This document shows positions 36,572-48,330 of a stretch of 64,000 bases of DNA, piece after piece. The notes beneath the pieces were generated by a model, which was not told the origin of the DNA, did no database searches, and was given only the letters and a program-made list of their open reading frames with translations. The first letter of the stretch is position 1. Each line of letters begins with the position of its first letter. The stretch lies in the NCBI GenBank assembly GCA_947493265.1, contig CANLQL010000004.1:186001-250000 (forward strand), in the 5' to 3' direction. The DNA comes from an uncultured Litoreibacter sp. GTDB lineage: Bacteria > Pseudomonadota > Alphaproteobacteria > Rhodobacterales > Rhodobacteraceae. The translations under genes and the position numbers were made by a program.

Positions 36572-38599
36572 TTAGGCGACCTTGTCCAGCCCGCGCCCTT
36601 TCAGAAGCGCTTCAACACCCGGCAATCTGCCGCGAAATTCGGTGTAAAGCACATCTGCTTCGCGGGACCCGCCAGTCGACAGAATATGGTCCTCTAGCCG
36701 CTGCGCAGTGTCTGGATCAAACGCGCCGCCGGCTTCCTCAAAAGCTGCGAACGCGTCGGCATCCATCACCTCGGACCACATGTAGCTGTAATACGCGCTC
36801 GAATAGCCATCACCGGCAAACACATGCGCAAAGTGAGGGGTCGCGTGGCGCATCCGGATCGCGTGGGGCATCCCCAGATCCGCAAGCACTTTCGCTTGCT
36901 TCGCCATAGGGTCAGCCGGTGCCGGTCCATTGTGGAATTCCAAGTCAACCAAGGCAGAGGCCACGTATTCAACGGTCGCAAATCCTTGGTCATAGGTGGC
37001 GGCCGCCAACATTTTGTCCAGCAGGTCCTGCGGCATGGCTTCACCCGTTTCGGCATGCAAAGCGTGTTTTTGCAAGACTTCCGGAACTTCCAACCAGTGT
37101 TCGAAAAGCTGGCTTGGCAACTCAACGAAATCGCGGGCAACCGAGGTGCCGGAAATCGTCTCATAGGTGACGTCGCTGAGCATCTGGTGCAGGGCGTGTC
37201 CGAACTCATGAAACAGTGTGCGAGCATCATCATAGGACAACAGCGCCGGTTGGCCCGCTGCGGGTTTGGCAAAGTTACACACGTTGATCACATGCGGACG
37301 AATGTCACCGCCCAGCTTTTGTTGCGCGCGCAATGCGGAACACCAAGCGCCTGAACGTTTGCCACCCCGGGCAAAGTAATCCCCAATGAAAACAGCGATA
37401 TGTTTCCCGTTTCGGGTGATTTCCCAAGCCCGCGCATCCGGGTGGTGAAGATCAACATCCAACGGTTTTGCTTGCAGGCCAAACAGACGATGCGCGCAAT
37501 CAAATGCGGCGTCGATCATGTTATCGAGCTGCAGATACGGTTTGAGCGCCGTTTCTTCGAGATCATGTTCAGCAGCCCGCCGCTTCTCAGAATAATACCG
37601 CCAGTCCCACGCTTCCAGGTCGCCGTTGACACCGTCCGCGTGCATCATCTTCGTCAGCTTTTCGGCGTCTAGGTCAGCTTGCGCTTTCGCGGGCTCCCAA
37701 ACTTGCAACAACAACTCCCGGACGGCTTGCGGGGTTTTAGCCATTTCTGTTTCCAGCTTGTATGCCGCAAAATCCGGGTAACCTAGAAGATGCGCTCGTT
37801 CTTCCCGCAGGGCCAATGTTTCGGTTGCGATATCGCGGTTGTCTGTTTCCCCACCATTCGCACCACGGGCTGTCCAGGCCAAGTAAGCCTTTTCGCGCAA
37901 ATCGCGGCGCGGTGAGAACTGCAGGAACGGAACAATCAATGACCGCGACAATGTCACGACGTGACCGTCAATATCCTTTTCTTCGGCGGCAGATTTGGCC
38001 GTCGCAATCACGAAGTCCGGAAGTCCTTCCAGATCATCCTCGGCCAGCTCCATGAACCAGCCCCGCTCATCGGCCAGTAGGTTTTGAGTAAATTGCGTCC
38101 CCAAGACGGCCAGGCGTTCCTTGACCTCTTTCAAACGTTCGTAATCAGCCCCTTCAAGCTGTGCGCCAGCGCGGACAAATCCACGGCGGTGCAGTTCCAA
38201 AACGCGAAGCTGCTCTGGATTTAGACCCAGTGTTTCGCGGTCTTTCCAAAGCGCCTCCACGCGGGCGAAAAGCGCCCGGTTCATCATCACTTCGGAGCCC
38301 CAGGCTGCCAGTTTCGGCGAAAATTCCCGTTGCAGTTCTTCCCGCGCGGGCGTGCTGTCCACGCCTGCCAGCGTGTAAAACGGGCTAAGCACCTTGTGCA
38401 TATCTTCGCCCATCAGCTCGAGTGCTTCGATGGTGTTGGAAAAGGTTGGCGCATCCGGGTTTTCGGTGATCGCAGTCAGTTCTGCGCGCGCCGTTGCCAG
38501 CGCCTTTTCGAAACCGGCCGCAAAGTGGGCATCCTTGATGTCGGCGAAAGGCGGCAGTTCAAACGGAGTATTCCAAGCGGTCAAGAGCGGGTTGGTCAT
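36572..38599 (-). CDS. M3-family zinc oligopeptidase (Dcp/OpdA type)
   Basis: This 675-residue metallopeptidase has the zinc motif FHEFGHALHQML near residue 460, in which the two histidines bind zinc and the glutamate activates water. The third ligand glutamate lies in DFVELPSQLFEHW about 25 residues later. It lacks a signal peptide, so it degrades cytoplasmic peptides. Length fits the oligopeptidase A / peptidyl-dipeptidase Dcp group. The tracked start at 38602 is TTG; ATG 38599 directly follows and is preferred. Confidence 0.93.
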   Translation of the reverse strand: MTNPLLTAWNTPFELPPFADIKDAHFAAGFEKALATARAELTAITENPDAPTFSNTIEALELMGEDMHKVLSPFYTLAGVDSTPAREELQREFSPKLAAWGSEVMMNRALFARVEALWKDRETLGLNPEQLRVLELHRRGFVRAGAQLEGADYERLKEVKERLAVLGTQFTQNLLADERGWFMELAEDDLEGLPDFVIATAKSAAEEKDIDGHVVTLSRSLIVPFLQFSPRRDLREKAYLAWTARGANGGETDNRDIATETLALREERAHLLGYPDFAAYKLETEMAKTPQAVRELLLQVWEPAKAQADLDAEKLTKMMHADGVNGDLEAWDWRYYSEKRRAAEHDLEETALKPYLQLDNMIDAAFDCAHRLFGLQAKPLDVDLHHPDARAWEITRNGKHIAVFIGDYFARGGKRSGAWCSALRAQQKLGGDIRPHVINVCNFAKPAAGQPALLSYDDARTLFHEFGHALHQMLSDVTYETISGTSVARDFVELPSQLFEHWLEVPEVLQKHALHAETGEAMPQDLLDKMLAAATYDQGFATVEYVASALVDLEFHNGPAPADPMAKQAKVLADLGMPHAIRMRHATPHFAHVFAGDGYSSAYYSYMWSEVMDADAFAAFEEAGGAFDPDTAQRLEDHILSTGGSREADVLYTEFRGRLPGVEALLKGRGLDKVA

Positions 38600-38702
38600 C
38601 AAAGATCAGCCTTCCAATGGTCAGATACAAACACTGTGCTGCGGCCGCGTTGTGCGTCCAGTCAACTCGGCGTCAGAAACGTTTCCCACGTCGTCTGTGA
38701 GA

Positions 38703-38954
38703 TTATTTCTTTTTCGACTTCGGCTCCAGCGCTTCAATCCGCGCTTTCAGCGCTTCATTTTCTTCGCGGGCTTTTTGCGCCATTGCGCGAACCGCTTCAA
38801 ATTCATCGCGGGTGACAAAATCACGATCCGCCAGCCAGCGGTCCATCATGTTCTTCATAGCACCTTCGGCCTCTGATTTCGCGCCCTGAGCCACGCCCAT
38901 CGCGTTGGTCATCAATTGCGACATGTCGTCAAAGAACTTATTGCGTGTTTGCAT
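38703..38954 (-). CDS. ubiK: Ubiquinone biosynthesis accessory factor UbiK
   Basis: The 83-residue protein belongs to the UbiK (YqiC, BMFP) family. The first half is an amphipathic helix (FFDDMSQLMTNAMGVAQGAK) that binds lipid. The second half is a coiled coil (DEFEAVRAMAQKAREENEAL) with a lysine-rich end (PKSKKK). In E. coli UbiK partners UbiJ in the aerobic Ubi complex. It diverges from lgt with a 129-base gap. A candidate promoter on its strand (TTGAGA, 19 bases, TATAGA at 39008-38978) has too long a spacer for confidence. Confidence 0.88.
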   Translation of the reverse strand: MQTRNKFFDDMSQLMTNAMGVAQGAKSEAEGAMKNMMDRWLADRDFVTRDEFEAVRAMAQKAREENEALKARIEALEPKSKKK

Positions 38955-39083
38955 CGGAATACCTCGCTTTGCTGGCCTCTATATGGGCATAACCCTGCCT
39001 GATCTCAAGGCCGTGAATGCCGCAGGGCGTAACGGACAGGTTTCTGCGTTGACTTCGCCGCGGCACCGTCGCACTCAAGGAAC

Positions 39084-39971
39084 ATGTTGATTGCGACCCT
39101 GCCCTTCCCCGATATTTCGCCCGAAATCTTTGCGATTGATATTGGCGGGTTCAGCTTCGCCCTCAGATGGTATGCTCTGGCTTATATCGTTGGGTTGATC
39201 ATCGCCTGGCGCATCGTCGTCGGACTGATCAAACGCCCTGCCCTTTGGCCATCAAACAAAGCTCCGATGGAACCAAACCAGCCAGAAGACCTTTTAACCT
39301 GGGTCATTTTGGGCGTTATTTTGGGTGGACGCCTTGGGTTCGTGCTTTTCTATCAACCTGGATACTACCTGAGCAATCCAGCCGATATCCTGAAGGTCTG
39401 GGAAGGCGGCATGGCGTTTCATGGCGGGTTCCTGGGCGTCGTTGCGGCAGTCGTTCTTTATTGTCGAAAGCACCAGTTGCCGCTTGTCAGTGTCGGCGAT
39501 GCGATTGCGGTTTCAGCGCCTACAGGTTTGTTTCTCGGGCGGATTGCAAATTTCACAAACGCGGAGCTTTGGGGCCGGCCCAGTGATCTTCCATGGGCGG
39601 TACAATTTCCCGGCCAAGCCGCACAGTTTTGCCCGGGTGTCGAAGGGATATGCGCCCGCCACCCATCTCAGCTTTATGAAGCGCTTTTGGAAGGGCTCCT
39701 ACTTGGGGTCGTTTTGTTGTGGATGGCTTACCGAAAAGGAGCGCTGAAGCAACCCGGACGCCTGATCGGTGTATTTCTGGCAGGCTACGGCGCGGCGCGT
39801 TTCTTCGTCGAATTCTTCCGGCAGGCCGACGCGCAGTTTATCACCGACACGAACCCGCTTGGATATGTGGTGTCGCTTGGTCCTGTGGGTCTGTCGATGG
39901 GGCAACTCCTCAGTTTGCCAATGTTGTTGCTGGGGCTCGCAATCATACTGCTATCACGCAAGAAAACATGA
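39084..39971 (+). CDS. lgt: Prolipoprotein diacylglyceryl transferase
   Basis: This 295-residue inner-membrane enzyme has about seven membrane helices. It adds diacylglycerol to the lipobox cysteine of preprolipoproteins. The Lgt signature [16 protein letters not shown] is near residue 152. The family histidine and arginines lie in [15 protein letters not shown] and [16 protein letters not shown] 39084 has AAGGA upstream. Its stop overlaps the start of the MidA-type gene by four bases, the first of three coupled genes. Confidence 0.94.
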   Translation: MLIATLPFPDISPEIFAIDIGGFSFALRWYALAYIVGLIIAWRIVVGLIKRPALWPSNKAPMEPNQPEDLLTWVILGVILGGRLGFVLFYQPGYYLSNPADILKVWEGGMAFHGGFLGVVAAVVLYCRKHQLPLVSVGDAIAVSAPTGLFLGRIANFTNAELWGRPSDLPWAVQFPGQAAQFCPGVEGICARHPSQLYEALLEGLLLGVVLLWMAYRKGALKQPGRLIGVFLAGYGAARFFVEFFRQADAQFITDTNPLGYVVSLGPVGLSMGQLLSLPMLLLGLAIILLSRKKT

Positions 39972-41020
39972 CCGACCTGGCCCGCCTGATAACGCGGCAA
40001 ATTCTTGAAACCGGGCCGATGAGCCTTGCGGAATACATGCAGCTTTGCTTGCTGCATCCTGAACATGGCTACTACGCCACCCGTGATCCGTTTGGGACCA
40101 GCGGGGATTTCGTAACCGCGCCAGAGATCAGTCAAATGTTTGGTGAATTGATGGGCCTGGCGTTGGGGCAGTCCTGGATTGATCAGGGGCGGCCATCAGA
40201 CGTTGTTCTGGCCGAACTTGGCCCCGGGCGCGGGACATTGATGCGCGATATGTGCCGCGCAATGTCCCAAATAGACGGGCTTGAGCCGAAAATATTCTTG
40301 GTGGAAGCCAGCGATACTCTGAAAGAAATACAAGCTGAAACGCTCAAAAATCACGACGTAACCTGGGTTGAGAACGCGGATGCCTTGCCAAATGCACCGC
40401 TTCTATTGATTGCAAACGAGTTTTTCGACGCACTTCCCATTCGACAATATGAACGTGCAGCGAAAGGCTGGTCAGAACGCCGAGTCTCGGTCGGTGACGG
40501 GCTTCAACTTGGTTTGACGGAACCACGTCAGGTTGAAGCTTTGGCAGGTCGGCTCGCAGATACCAAAACAGGTGATGTCGTTGAAATTTGCCCAGAGGCC
40601 GCACCGATTGTTCAGGCGATTTCAAATCGGATCGACACTCATGGCGGCGGGGCGATCCTGATCGATTACGGTGATTGGCGATCTTTGGGCGACACATTTC
40701 AGGCCGTCAAAGATCACACGTCTGTTTCCCCCTTCGATGTGCCAGGGACGGCTGATTTGACCGCTCATGTCGATTTTGAAGCGCTGAGCCGCGCTGCAAA
40801 TTGCGCTGTCAGCCAGATGACACCGCAAGGCGTCTTGCTGGAACGCCTCGGCATTGTTCAGCGTGCCCAAATTCTGGCCCGATCCCTTGAAGGTGACGCG
40901 TTGGAAAACCATATCGCCGCGTTCGAGCGCTTGACGCATCCTTCGAAAATGGGAAACTTATTCAAAGCTATTGCGTTGACCCCAAGATCTGCGCCTGAAA
41001 TGCCGGGATTTGTCTATTGA
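39968..41020 (+). CDS. NDUFAF7/MidA-type SAM-dependent methyltransferase
   Basis: The 350-residue protein matches the class I methyltransferase family (DUF185) whose mitochondrial member NDUFAF7 dimethylates an arginine of complex I subunit NDUFS2. The N-terminus [20 protein letters not shown] with [14 protein letters not shown] and the SAM site [18 protein letters not shown] near residue 82 are diagnostic. [16 protein letters not shown] follows the SAM site. In bacteria the target is likely NuoD, but this is inferred by analogy. The track start at 39719 runs through lgt; ATG 39968 overlaps the lgt stop by four bases. Confidence 0.88.
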   Translation: MTDLARLITRQILETGPMSLAEYMQLCLLHPEHGYYATRDPFGTSGDFVTAPEISQMFGELMGLALGQSWIDQGRPSDVVLAELGPGRGTLMRDMCRAMSQIDGLEPKIFLVEASDTLKEIQAETLKNHDVTWVENADALPNAPLLLIANEFFDALPIRQYERAAKGWSERRVSVGDGLQLGLTEPRQVEALAGRLADTKTGDVVEICPEAAPIVQAISNRIDTHGGGAILIDYGDWRSLGDTFQAVKDHTSVSPFDVPGTADLTAHVDFEALSRAANCAVSQMTPQGVLLERLGIVQRAQILARSLEGDALENHIAAFERLTHPSKMGNLFKAIALTPRSAPEMPGFVY

Positions 41021-41769
41021 CGCTTGAGATAATCACCTCAGACAGTCTGGCCCCGTTTCATCACGGGTTTTTTACGCGTCGTGGCGGGGCGTCATCCGGG
41101 GTCTACGCTGGATTAAACTGCGGTTTCGGCTCCACTGATCAGCGGGAGGTCGTTGCAACCAACCGCGCCCGGGTCGCCCGCGCGATTGAGGTCGAAACTG
41201 GCAACCTCGTCTCGGTTCACCAACATCATTCCGCAGATGTCGTCACCGTCGAAGCGCCCTTTGAGACGGCCCCAAAAGCAGACGCAATGGTTACTGCAAC
41301 CCCAGGACTGGCACTGGGCATCCTGACCGCCGATTGTCAGCCAGTGCTGTTTGCCGACGCGGACGCGCATGTTGTCGGAGCGGCTCATGCCGGGTGGAGC
41401 GGCGCGATGTCAGGGGTGCTGGAAAATACGATCGACGCAATGATCGCCCTTGGCGCTAAACGCGACACGATCAAAGCCGTTATCGGCCCGTCGATCAGCC
41501 AGCCCTCATATGAAGTCGGCCAGGAATATTTCGAACGGTTCTTGGATGAAGACCCGGAAAACGCGCGGTTCTTCGCAAACGGATCAGGCGACAAGTTGCA
41601 ATTTGACTTGCCTGCCTACGGGTTGGCCAAATTGCGGGCAGCTGGTGTTTCGGCGGAATGGACCCGGCATTGCACCTACCGTGAACCCGAACGGTTCTAT
41701 TCTTACCGCCGATCCGTCCACAAGAAAGAGGCCGATTACGGACGGCTCATCTCGGTCATCCGGGCCTAG
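41017..41769 (+). CDS. pgeF: Peptidoglycan editing factor / multicopper-like polyphenol oxidase (YfiH family)
   Basis: This 250-residue protein of the laccase-domain YfiH/PgeF family has the metal-site residues His, Cys and His in VSVHQHHSADVV, TADCQPVLFAD and GAAHAGWSGAMSGVLENTID. E. coli PgeF removes amino-acid errors from UDP-MurNAc peptides. Mammalian and other members cleave purine nucleosides. The start is TTG at 41017, overlapping the preceding stop by four bases as TTGA; no ATG exists until well inside the conserved N-terminus. The stop overlaps the convergent sulfotransferase stop within CTAG. Confidence 0.88.
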   Translation: MTLEIITSDSLAPFHHGFFTRRGGASSGVYAGLNCGFGSTDQREVVATNRARVARAIEVETGNLVSVHQHHSADVVTVEAPFETAPKADAMVTATPGLALGILTADCQPVLFADADAHVVGAAHAGWSGAMSGVLENTIDAMIALGAKRDTIKAVIGPSISQPSYEVGQEYFERFLDEDPENARFFANGSGDKLQFDLPAYGLAKLRAAGVSAEWTRHCTYREPERFYSYRRSVHKKEADYGRLISVIRA

Positions 41770-43427
41770 GCACCAAGCCTTTCATATTCCTCAATGAAGG
41801 GTTGCAACTCCTTTTCATATTTCTCCCAAGCCTTTGTGGAAGAAGCATAAATTGGCTGCCGGATTTGAACGGATGACAGGGTTTTTACCCGCGCACGATT
41901 TTGATGGAAGGACAAACACTGATCTTCCCATTCCAAACCTGCTGCGTCGATCAAAGCCCGCGAATGAGTTTCTGGATCAGCGATCAGGTCCTCATATGAA
42001 ATCGTCGTAAACGCGTCCGGGCAGGTTTCGCTCCAATAGGCCATTTGCGCTTCGAACAACCGCGTAAAGCGCGCGATGTTCTTCAAATTGGTTGAGTAGC
42101 GATGCAGTCCCGGTCGGAACAGGTTCTTATAGATCGACAAAGCGTTGTCGCGCGGGTCCCGCAAAACCACGATAATTTTCGCCTCGGGCAACATGCGTCG
42201 CACAAGCCCGATATTGGCGAAGGTTGAAATTGATTTGTCAGTCACATGGGCCGTGTCCGCGACACGATCCAGCGCTTTTAGGTAGGCTTTGCCATGTCCC
42301 TGCAGGACGTTCGACATCGCCGCGTCACTTCCAATAGCGCCTGCATGTTTGCGAAATTGCTTGATTTCTGGGCCCAGCTCCCCCAACTCCCCACCGGCGG
42401 TCACTGAGGAATGGGCGGCAATGATCTGTTCCACCAAAGTCGTGCCAGAACGCGGCATTCCGGTAACGAAGATCGGTTTTGTACCCGCTTGCCCGGTCGC
42501 CTTTGGAAACTTCTCCTCCAATCGCGCGGCCAAGGTTCGGATTTCGGCCATATCGGTTTGGTCCGCGTCGTAACCATATCCAAAATCCTTGTCGAAATCG
42601 CGATTTCCCACGGACAAGTATTTGAAAACCCGACTGGTTTGCTTCGTGTCTTCCATCGCTTTGGAAAGGGCAAACGCCAGATAACGGCGGTCTGGATGTT
42701 TTGCTGACTTACGCTCAAACAACTTTTCCATCTTGGCGATCAGGGGATCATCAGGTGTCATTTTCGCGATGCTGGCATAGGAATGATAAAGCTGCCGGTT
42801 TTCGGGCGATGCCGCAATCGCCTGTCTAGCTGCATCAAGCGCAAGGTCGAATTGCCCTGTATCGCGCAGCAAATCTGCCTTCTGGCTAAGCAGCAATGCG
42901 GACTTCGGAAATGCTTCAAGCCCATCGTCAAAACAGGCCAACGCCGCGTCTATGTCACCCTCTGAAGCCAGCGCATCAGCCAGTTCTGAAAAGAGCCGCT
43001 CCACCCGGACACCAGATGCCTTGGCCTTGCTCAAAAGCTCGGCGGATGGGTGGCCCTGACGCTTCTTCAGGCGGCCCGCGAAGTAGTCGATCAGCGGGTG
43101 TTTTTTCAAGGAAGCCGTTGCACGGGCAACCATTTTCTCAACGCCGTCAAGATCCGGGTGTTCCAGCACCAATTCCATGTAGCTTTGCCAAATCGCAGGT
43201 TCTGCAGGACGTATTTTCAACGCTTTTTCAAAAGCTTGTGCTGATTGCGCTTTTTTTCCGGTGAGTGCGTATACCTCCCCCAGATTGAAGTGAATTTCTG
43301 CCAAATCAGGCCGCGCAACTTGTAGTTTCAAAAATCTCCGCTCTGCCTCGACCAATTGGCCCTGCATTCGTGCGGTTCGCGCGGATTGAAACAGCGCTTT
43401 AACCTGATCATTGCTGAGTTTTGCCAT
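41766..43427 (-). CDS. TPR-containing sulfotransferase
   Basis: The 553-residue protein joins tetratricopeptide repeats (about residues 1-260, for example AEIHFNLGEVYALTGKKAQS) to a PAPS-dependent sulfotransferase domain. The PAPS 5'-phosphosulfate loop is FVTGMPRSGTTLVEQIIAAH near residue 300. The 3'-phosphate site is IIVVLRDPRDNALSIYKNL near residue 410. It has no signal peptide. Such proteins sulfate protein tyrosines, glycans or lipids in the bacterial envelope, but the acceptor is unknown. The sat-cysC fusion, which makes PAPS, is 1.8 kb away on the other strand. It converges on pgeF, sharing the stop region. Confidence 0.88.
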   Translation of the reverse strand: MAKLSNDQVKALFQSARTARMQGQLVEAERRFLKLQVARPDLAEIHFNLGEVYALTGKKAQSAQAFEKALKIRPAEPAIWQSYMELVLEHPDLDGVEKMVARATASLKKHPLIDYFAGRLKKRQGHPSAELLSKAKASGVRVERLFSELADALASEGDIDAALACFDDGLEAFPKSALLLSQKADLLRDTGQFDLALDAARQAIAASPENRQLYHSYASIAKMTPDDPLIAKMEKLFERKSAKHPDRRYLAFALSKAMEDTKQTSRVFKYLSVGNRDFDKDFGYGYDADQTDMAEIRTLAARLEEKFPKATGQAGTKPIFVTGMPRSGTTLVEQIIAAHSSVTAGGELGELGPEIKQFRKHAGAIGSDAAMSNVLQGHGKAYLKALDRVADTAHVTDKSISTFANIGLVRRMLPEAKIIVVLRDPRDNALSIYKNLFRPGLHRYSTNLKNIARFTRLFEAQMAYWSETCPDAFTTISYEDLIADPETHSRALIDAAGLEWEDQCLSFHQNRARVKTLSSVQIRQPIYASSTKAWEKYEKELQPFIEEYERLGA

Positions 43428-43444
43428 TTCGGATCAGACGCGGT

Positions 43445-45136
<1,692 letters not shown>

Positions 45137-45242
45137 AATAACCGCAGTCTTGGCTTGATCTCCCCTTATTTGGCGCGTTAGACGCCCTTAAAAGGCGCGC
45201 GAGCAACGTGTGCGATCGTTCTCAGAATTGAAAGAAGTCTTG

Positions 45243-46955
45243 ATGAACCCGCCAAATCTTACTCCGATCCCGGAGCTTTACGTCTCATATGAATCCGCTC
45301 AGAAGCTGAAACTTGAAGCGGCGGAACTGCCCTCCTGGGATCTGACACCCCGTCAGATTTGTGACCTCGAATTGCTGATGAATGGGGGCTTCAACCCGCT
45401 CAAAGGGTTCCTGTCCGAGGCGGACTACACCTCTGTTGTAGAAACGATGCGGCTGGAAGACGGCACGCTGTGGCCCATGCCAATCACGCTGGATATAGAT
45501 GACAAATTCGCCGCAGATATCGAGCCTGGGCAAGACGTCGCTTTGCGGGATCAGGAAGGTGTGATCCTTGCCATCATGTCTGTGACAGACAAATGGACAC
45601 CAAACAAATCTCACGAAGCCGAAAAGGTGTTCGGTGCCGATGACAGCGCGCATCCAGCAGTAAATTACCTGCACAATCAGGCAGGTAGCGTCTATCTGGG
45701 CGGCCCGGTCACTGGGATACAACAACCCGTTCACTATGATTTCAAAAGCCGTCGCGATACCCCAAACGAGCTGCGTGCCTATTTCCGAAAGCTGGGCTGG
45801 CGTCGTGTCGTCGCGTTCCAGACCCGCAACCCGCTGCACCGTGCGCATCAGGAACTGACCTTCCGGGCCGCCAAAGAACAACAGGCAAACCTGTTGATCC
45901 ATCCGGTGGTTGGACTGACCAAGCCCGGTGACATTGATCATTTCACGCGGGTCCGCTGCTACGAGGCTGTGCTGGACCAATACCCAAGCTCCACCACATC
46001 AATGAGCCTTCTGAACCTTGCCATGCGCATGGCAGGTCCGCGGGAGGCCGTCTGGCACGGATTGATCCGCAAAAACCACGGATGCACGCATTTCATCGTG
46101 GGTCGGGACCATGCAGGCCCCGGTAAGAACTCTGCCGGAGAGGATTTTTACGGGCCCTATGATGCGCAGGATCTGTTCCGCGAACATCAGGACGAAATGG
46201 GCATCGAAATGGTCGATTTCCGGCACATGGTCTATGTGCAGGACCGCGCGCAATACGAGCCTGCCGATGAGATCAAAGATAAAGACAGTGTCACGATCCT
46301 GAATATCTCGGGCACGGAATTGCGTCGTCGTTTGTCTGAAGGTTTGGAAATTCCGGAATGGTTTTCCTTCCCTCAGGTGGTCGAAGAACTGCGGAAGTCC
46401 CGCCCACCACGTGCCAATCAGGGCTTCACGGTCTTTTTCACCGGCTTTTCCGGGTCCGGTAAATCTACCGTCGCCAACGCGTTGATGGTGAAACTAATGG
46501 AAATGGGCGGGCGGCCGGTCACGCTTCTGGACGGCGACGTCGTGCGGAAAAACCTGTCCTCCGAGCTCGGGTTCTCAAAAGAACACCGCGATCTGAACAT
46601 TCGCCGCATCGGTTATGTCGCGTCCGAGATCACCAAGAACGGCGGTATCGCCATCTGTGCGCCGATCGCACCTTATGCCACGACCCGCCGTGCCGTCCGC
46701 GAAGAGATCGAGTCGTTCGGGGCCTTCATCGAAGTGCATGTTGCGACATCCATCGAGGAATGTGAGCGTCGCGACCGCAAAGGATTGTACAAGCTTGCGC
46801 GGGAGGGGAAAATTAAGGAATTTACCGGAATTTCAGACCCTTATGATGTTCCAGAAAACCCCGAACTGCGCCTTGAAACCGAAAACGTTGAGGTTGATCA
46901 CTGCGCGCATCAAGTATTGCTGAAGCTGGAGCAAATGGGGCTCGTCAAAGGCTAG
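45243..46955 (+). CDS. Bifunctional sulfate adenylyltransferase / adenylylsulfate kinase
   Basis: The 570-residue fusion makes PAPS from sulfate in two steps. The N-terminal ATP sulfurylase (about residues 1-390) includes FQTRNPLHRAHQELTFRAAK with the HxxH catalytic motif and HPVVGLTKPGDIDH. The C-terminal APS kinase (about 395-570) begins FTGFSGSGKSTVANALM, its P-loop, followed by LDGDVVRKNLSSELGFS. This Sat-CysC order is common in alphaproteobacteria and differs from the CysN-CysC fusion. It can feed sulfate assimilation or sulfotransferases such as the one at 41.8 kb. ATG 45243 is chosen for the family N-terminus. Confidence 0.93.
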   Translation: MNPPNLTPIPELYVSYESAQKLKLEAAELPSWDLTPRQICDLELLMNGGFNPLKGFLSEADYTSVVETMRLEDGTLWPMPITLDIDDKFAADIEPGQDVALRDQEGVILAIMSVTDKWTPNKSHEAEKVFGADDSAHPAVNYLHNQAGSVYLGGPVTGIQQPVHYDFKSRRDTPNELRAYFRKLGWRRVVAFQTRNPLHRAHQELTFRAAKEQQANLLIHPVVGLTKPGDIDHFTRVRCYEAVLDQYPSSTTSMSLLNLAMRMAGPREAVWHGLIRKNHGCTHFIVGRDHAGPGKNSAGEDFYGPYDAQDLFREHQDEMGIEMVDFRHMVYVQDRAQYEPADEIKDKDSVTILNISGTELRRRLSEGLEIPEWFSFPQVVEELRKSRPPRANQGFTVFFTGFSGSGKSTVANALMVKLMEMGGRPVTLLDGDVVRKNLSSELGFSKEHRDLNIRRIGYVASEITKNGGIAICAPIAPYATTRRAVREEIESFGAFIEVHVATSIEECERRDRKGLYKLAREGKIKEFTGISDPYDVPENPELRLETENVEVDHCAHQVLLKLEQMGLVKG

Positions 46956-46971
46956 ACACCCCGCTTTTTTA

Positions 46972-47009
46972 CCGCGCGAGGTTAGGGTCTGGGTAAGGCT
47001 GGCGCGCGG
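46972..47009 (+). repeat. Inverted repeat after sat-cysC
   Basis: CCGCGCG (46972-46978) can pair with CGCGCGG (47003-47009) around a 24-base loop, and AGGTTTTAATT follows. It could terminate the sat-cysC transcript, but the large loop makes this uncertain. Confidence 0.35.
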
Positions 47010-47013
47010 AGGT

Positions 47014-47029
47014 TTTAATTAAGATTAAC
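47014..47029. promoter_or_regulatory. Near-match to a CtrA site before the histidine kinase gene
   Basis: TTTA-N7-TTAAC (47014-47029) differs by one base from the CtrA consensus TTAA-N7-TTAA(C). It lies 24 bases before the kinase start. Chance occurrence in an AT-rich stretch is quite possible. Confidence 0.3.
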
Positions 47030-47052
47030 AGCCGGGAGGTATCTCTCTCGGC

Positions 47053-48330
47053 ATGACAAAAGTTCGGTATTCCCTGGTCGCCCAATTTGTGCGGCTCCTG
47101 CCGTCACGGACTTCCATTGCGGTGGTCTGTGTGATCTCCATCATTTTGCTGATGATTGCGATGGCGATCCTTTTTCGCGAAACGGCCAATATTTCTGCAG
47201 ACCGTATTCTTGCAGAAAAGAAGCTTGCAGCGGCACATGAACTTACAACGGCCGCAAAGTCCGTAAAATTAGCCCGTTTGGAATGGTTGCTGGCCCCCAC
47301 ACCAAGCCGTGCGAAACAGTTCAAGAAGAAACGATCTGCCTTCATCGCGTTGTTGATGGCCCAAGATCGCGGGGTGTCTGGTGATGCACCTTCAGAAAAC
47401 CTAACCAAGGTCCTGCAGCTTGTCCGTCAAATCACTGCAATCACCCCGCAAATGTCTGACGACGAATTGCGACGCTCATTTCTGAATGGAGAATTGAGAC
47501 GGTTGAGTGACGCTATTTTTCACGTTCTGGCAAAAGAACAGATCCGTCTATCCGGCCAGATCGCACGCCGACGAGACCTGGAAAAACGCAATCAATCTGT
47601 GATCCTTCAAGTTTCTATCGTTCTGGGAACGTTGATTATCGCCCAGGCAGCGCAAGTAACCCAGCGGCTGCGCCATGAAAGGACCGCTGCCGTGCAGGAA
47701 AAATACCTCGAAAAGCTTGCGGAAGAACGCGACCGCGCGGATATTTTGGCCAGGGAACTCAGCCACCGGGTCAAAAACCTATTTTCCGTGATATCGTCTA
47801 TCGTTTCGATGACCGCACGGGGCGAGACAGACGCACAACTTGCCGCACAGAAAGCCTGTGCCCGGATCAATGCACTGGCCATTGCGCATAACCTTGCGAC
47901 CCAGAATGACATCAAGGAAAGCAGCAAGACGTACACCGTCTCTGACCTTGTAAACCGTGTGGTGGAGCCGTTCTGCTCCAACGATGGCACGCTGATTATC
48001 AAAGGCAGCAACGTTGTCTTGAAGCCTGCGATGGTCACACCGCTTGGTTTGATCGCAAACGAATTGGCGACAAATGCGTTGAAATACGGTGCGTGGTCAA
48101 CCACGTCAGGCACTGTCACAATTGACATTAATTGCATCCCTCAATCGCAAATGATTTCAGTGCTTTGGGCTGAATCAGGTGGCCCTTCTATAAGCGCAGG
48201 GCATGAAAATTCTGGCTTTGGAACAACGATGATCGACCTTTCCGTTCGCCAGATCGGTGGCACCCTGGAACGGGTTTGGCACGATGACGGATTGCAGGTG
48301 CGTATTTCATTTGAAGGGCAAGTCGGATGA
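47053..48330 (+). CDS. Membrane-bound HWE-family histidine kinase
   Basis: This 425-residue sensor kinase has an N-terminal membrane helix (VVCVISIILLMIAMAILF), a predicted periplasmic helical region of about 150 residues and a second helix (QSVILQVSIVLGTLIIAQA). A coiled linker and the kinase core follow. The phospho-acceptor histidine lies in ELSHRVKNLFSVISSIVSMT near residue 238. The ATP lid has NELATNALKYGAW, and the HWE-defining tryptophan and glutamate appear in VLWAESGGP, followed by SGFGTTMIDLSVRQIGG. Its signal is unknown. It overlaps the receiver gene by four bases and is probably its cognate kinase. Confidence 0.9.
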   Translation: MTKVRYSLVAQFVRLLPSRTSIAVVCVISIILLMIAMAILFRETANISADRILAEKKLAAAHELTTAAKSVKLARLEWLLAPTPSRAKQFKKKRSAFIALLMAQDRGVSGDAPSENLTKVLQLVRQITAITPQMSDDELRRSFLNGELRRLSDAIFHVLAKEQIRLSGQIARRRDLEKRNQSVILQVSIVLGTLIIAQAAQVTQRLRHERTAAVQEKYLEKLAEERDRADILARELSHRVKNLFSVISSIVSMTARGETDAQLAAQKACARINALAIAHNLATQNDIKESSKTYTVSDLVNRVVEPFCSNDGTLIIKGSNVVLKPAMVTPLGLIANELATNALKYGAWSTTSGTVTIDINCIPQSQMISVLWAESGGPSISAGHENSGFGTTMIDLSVRQIGGTLERVWHDDGLQVRISFEGQVG

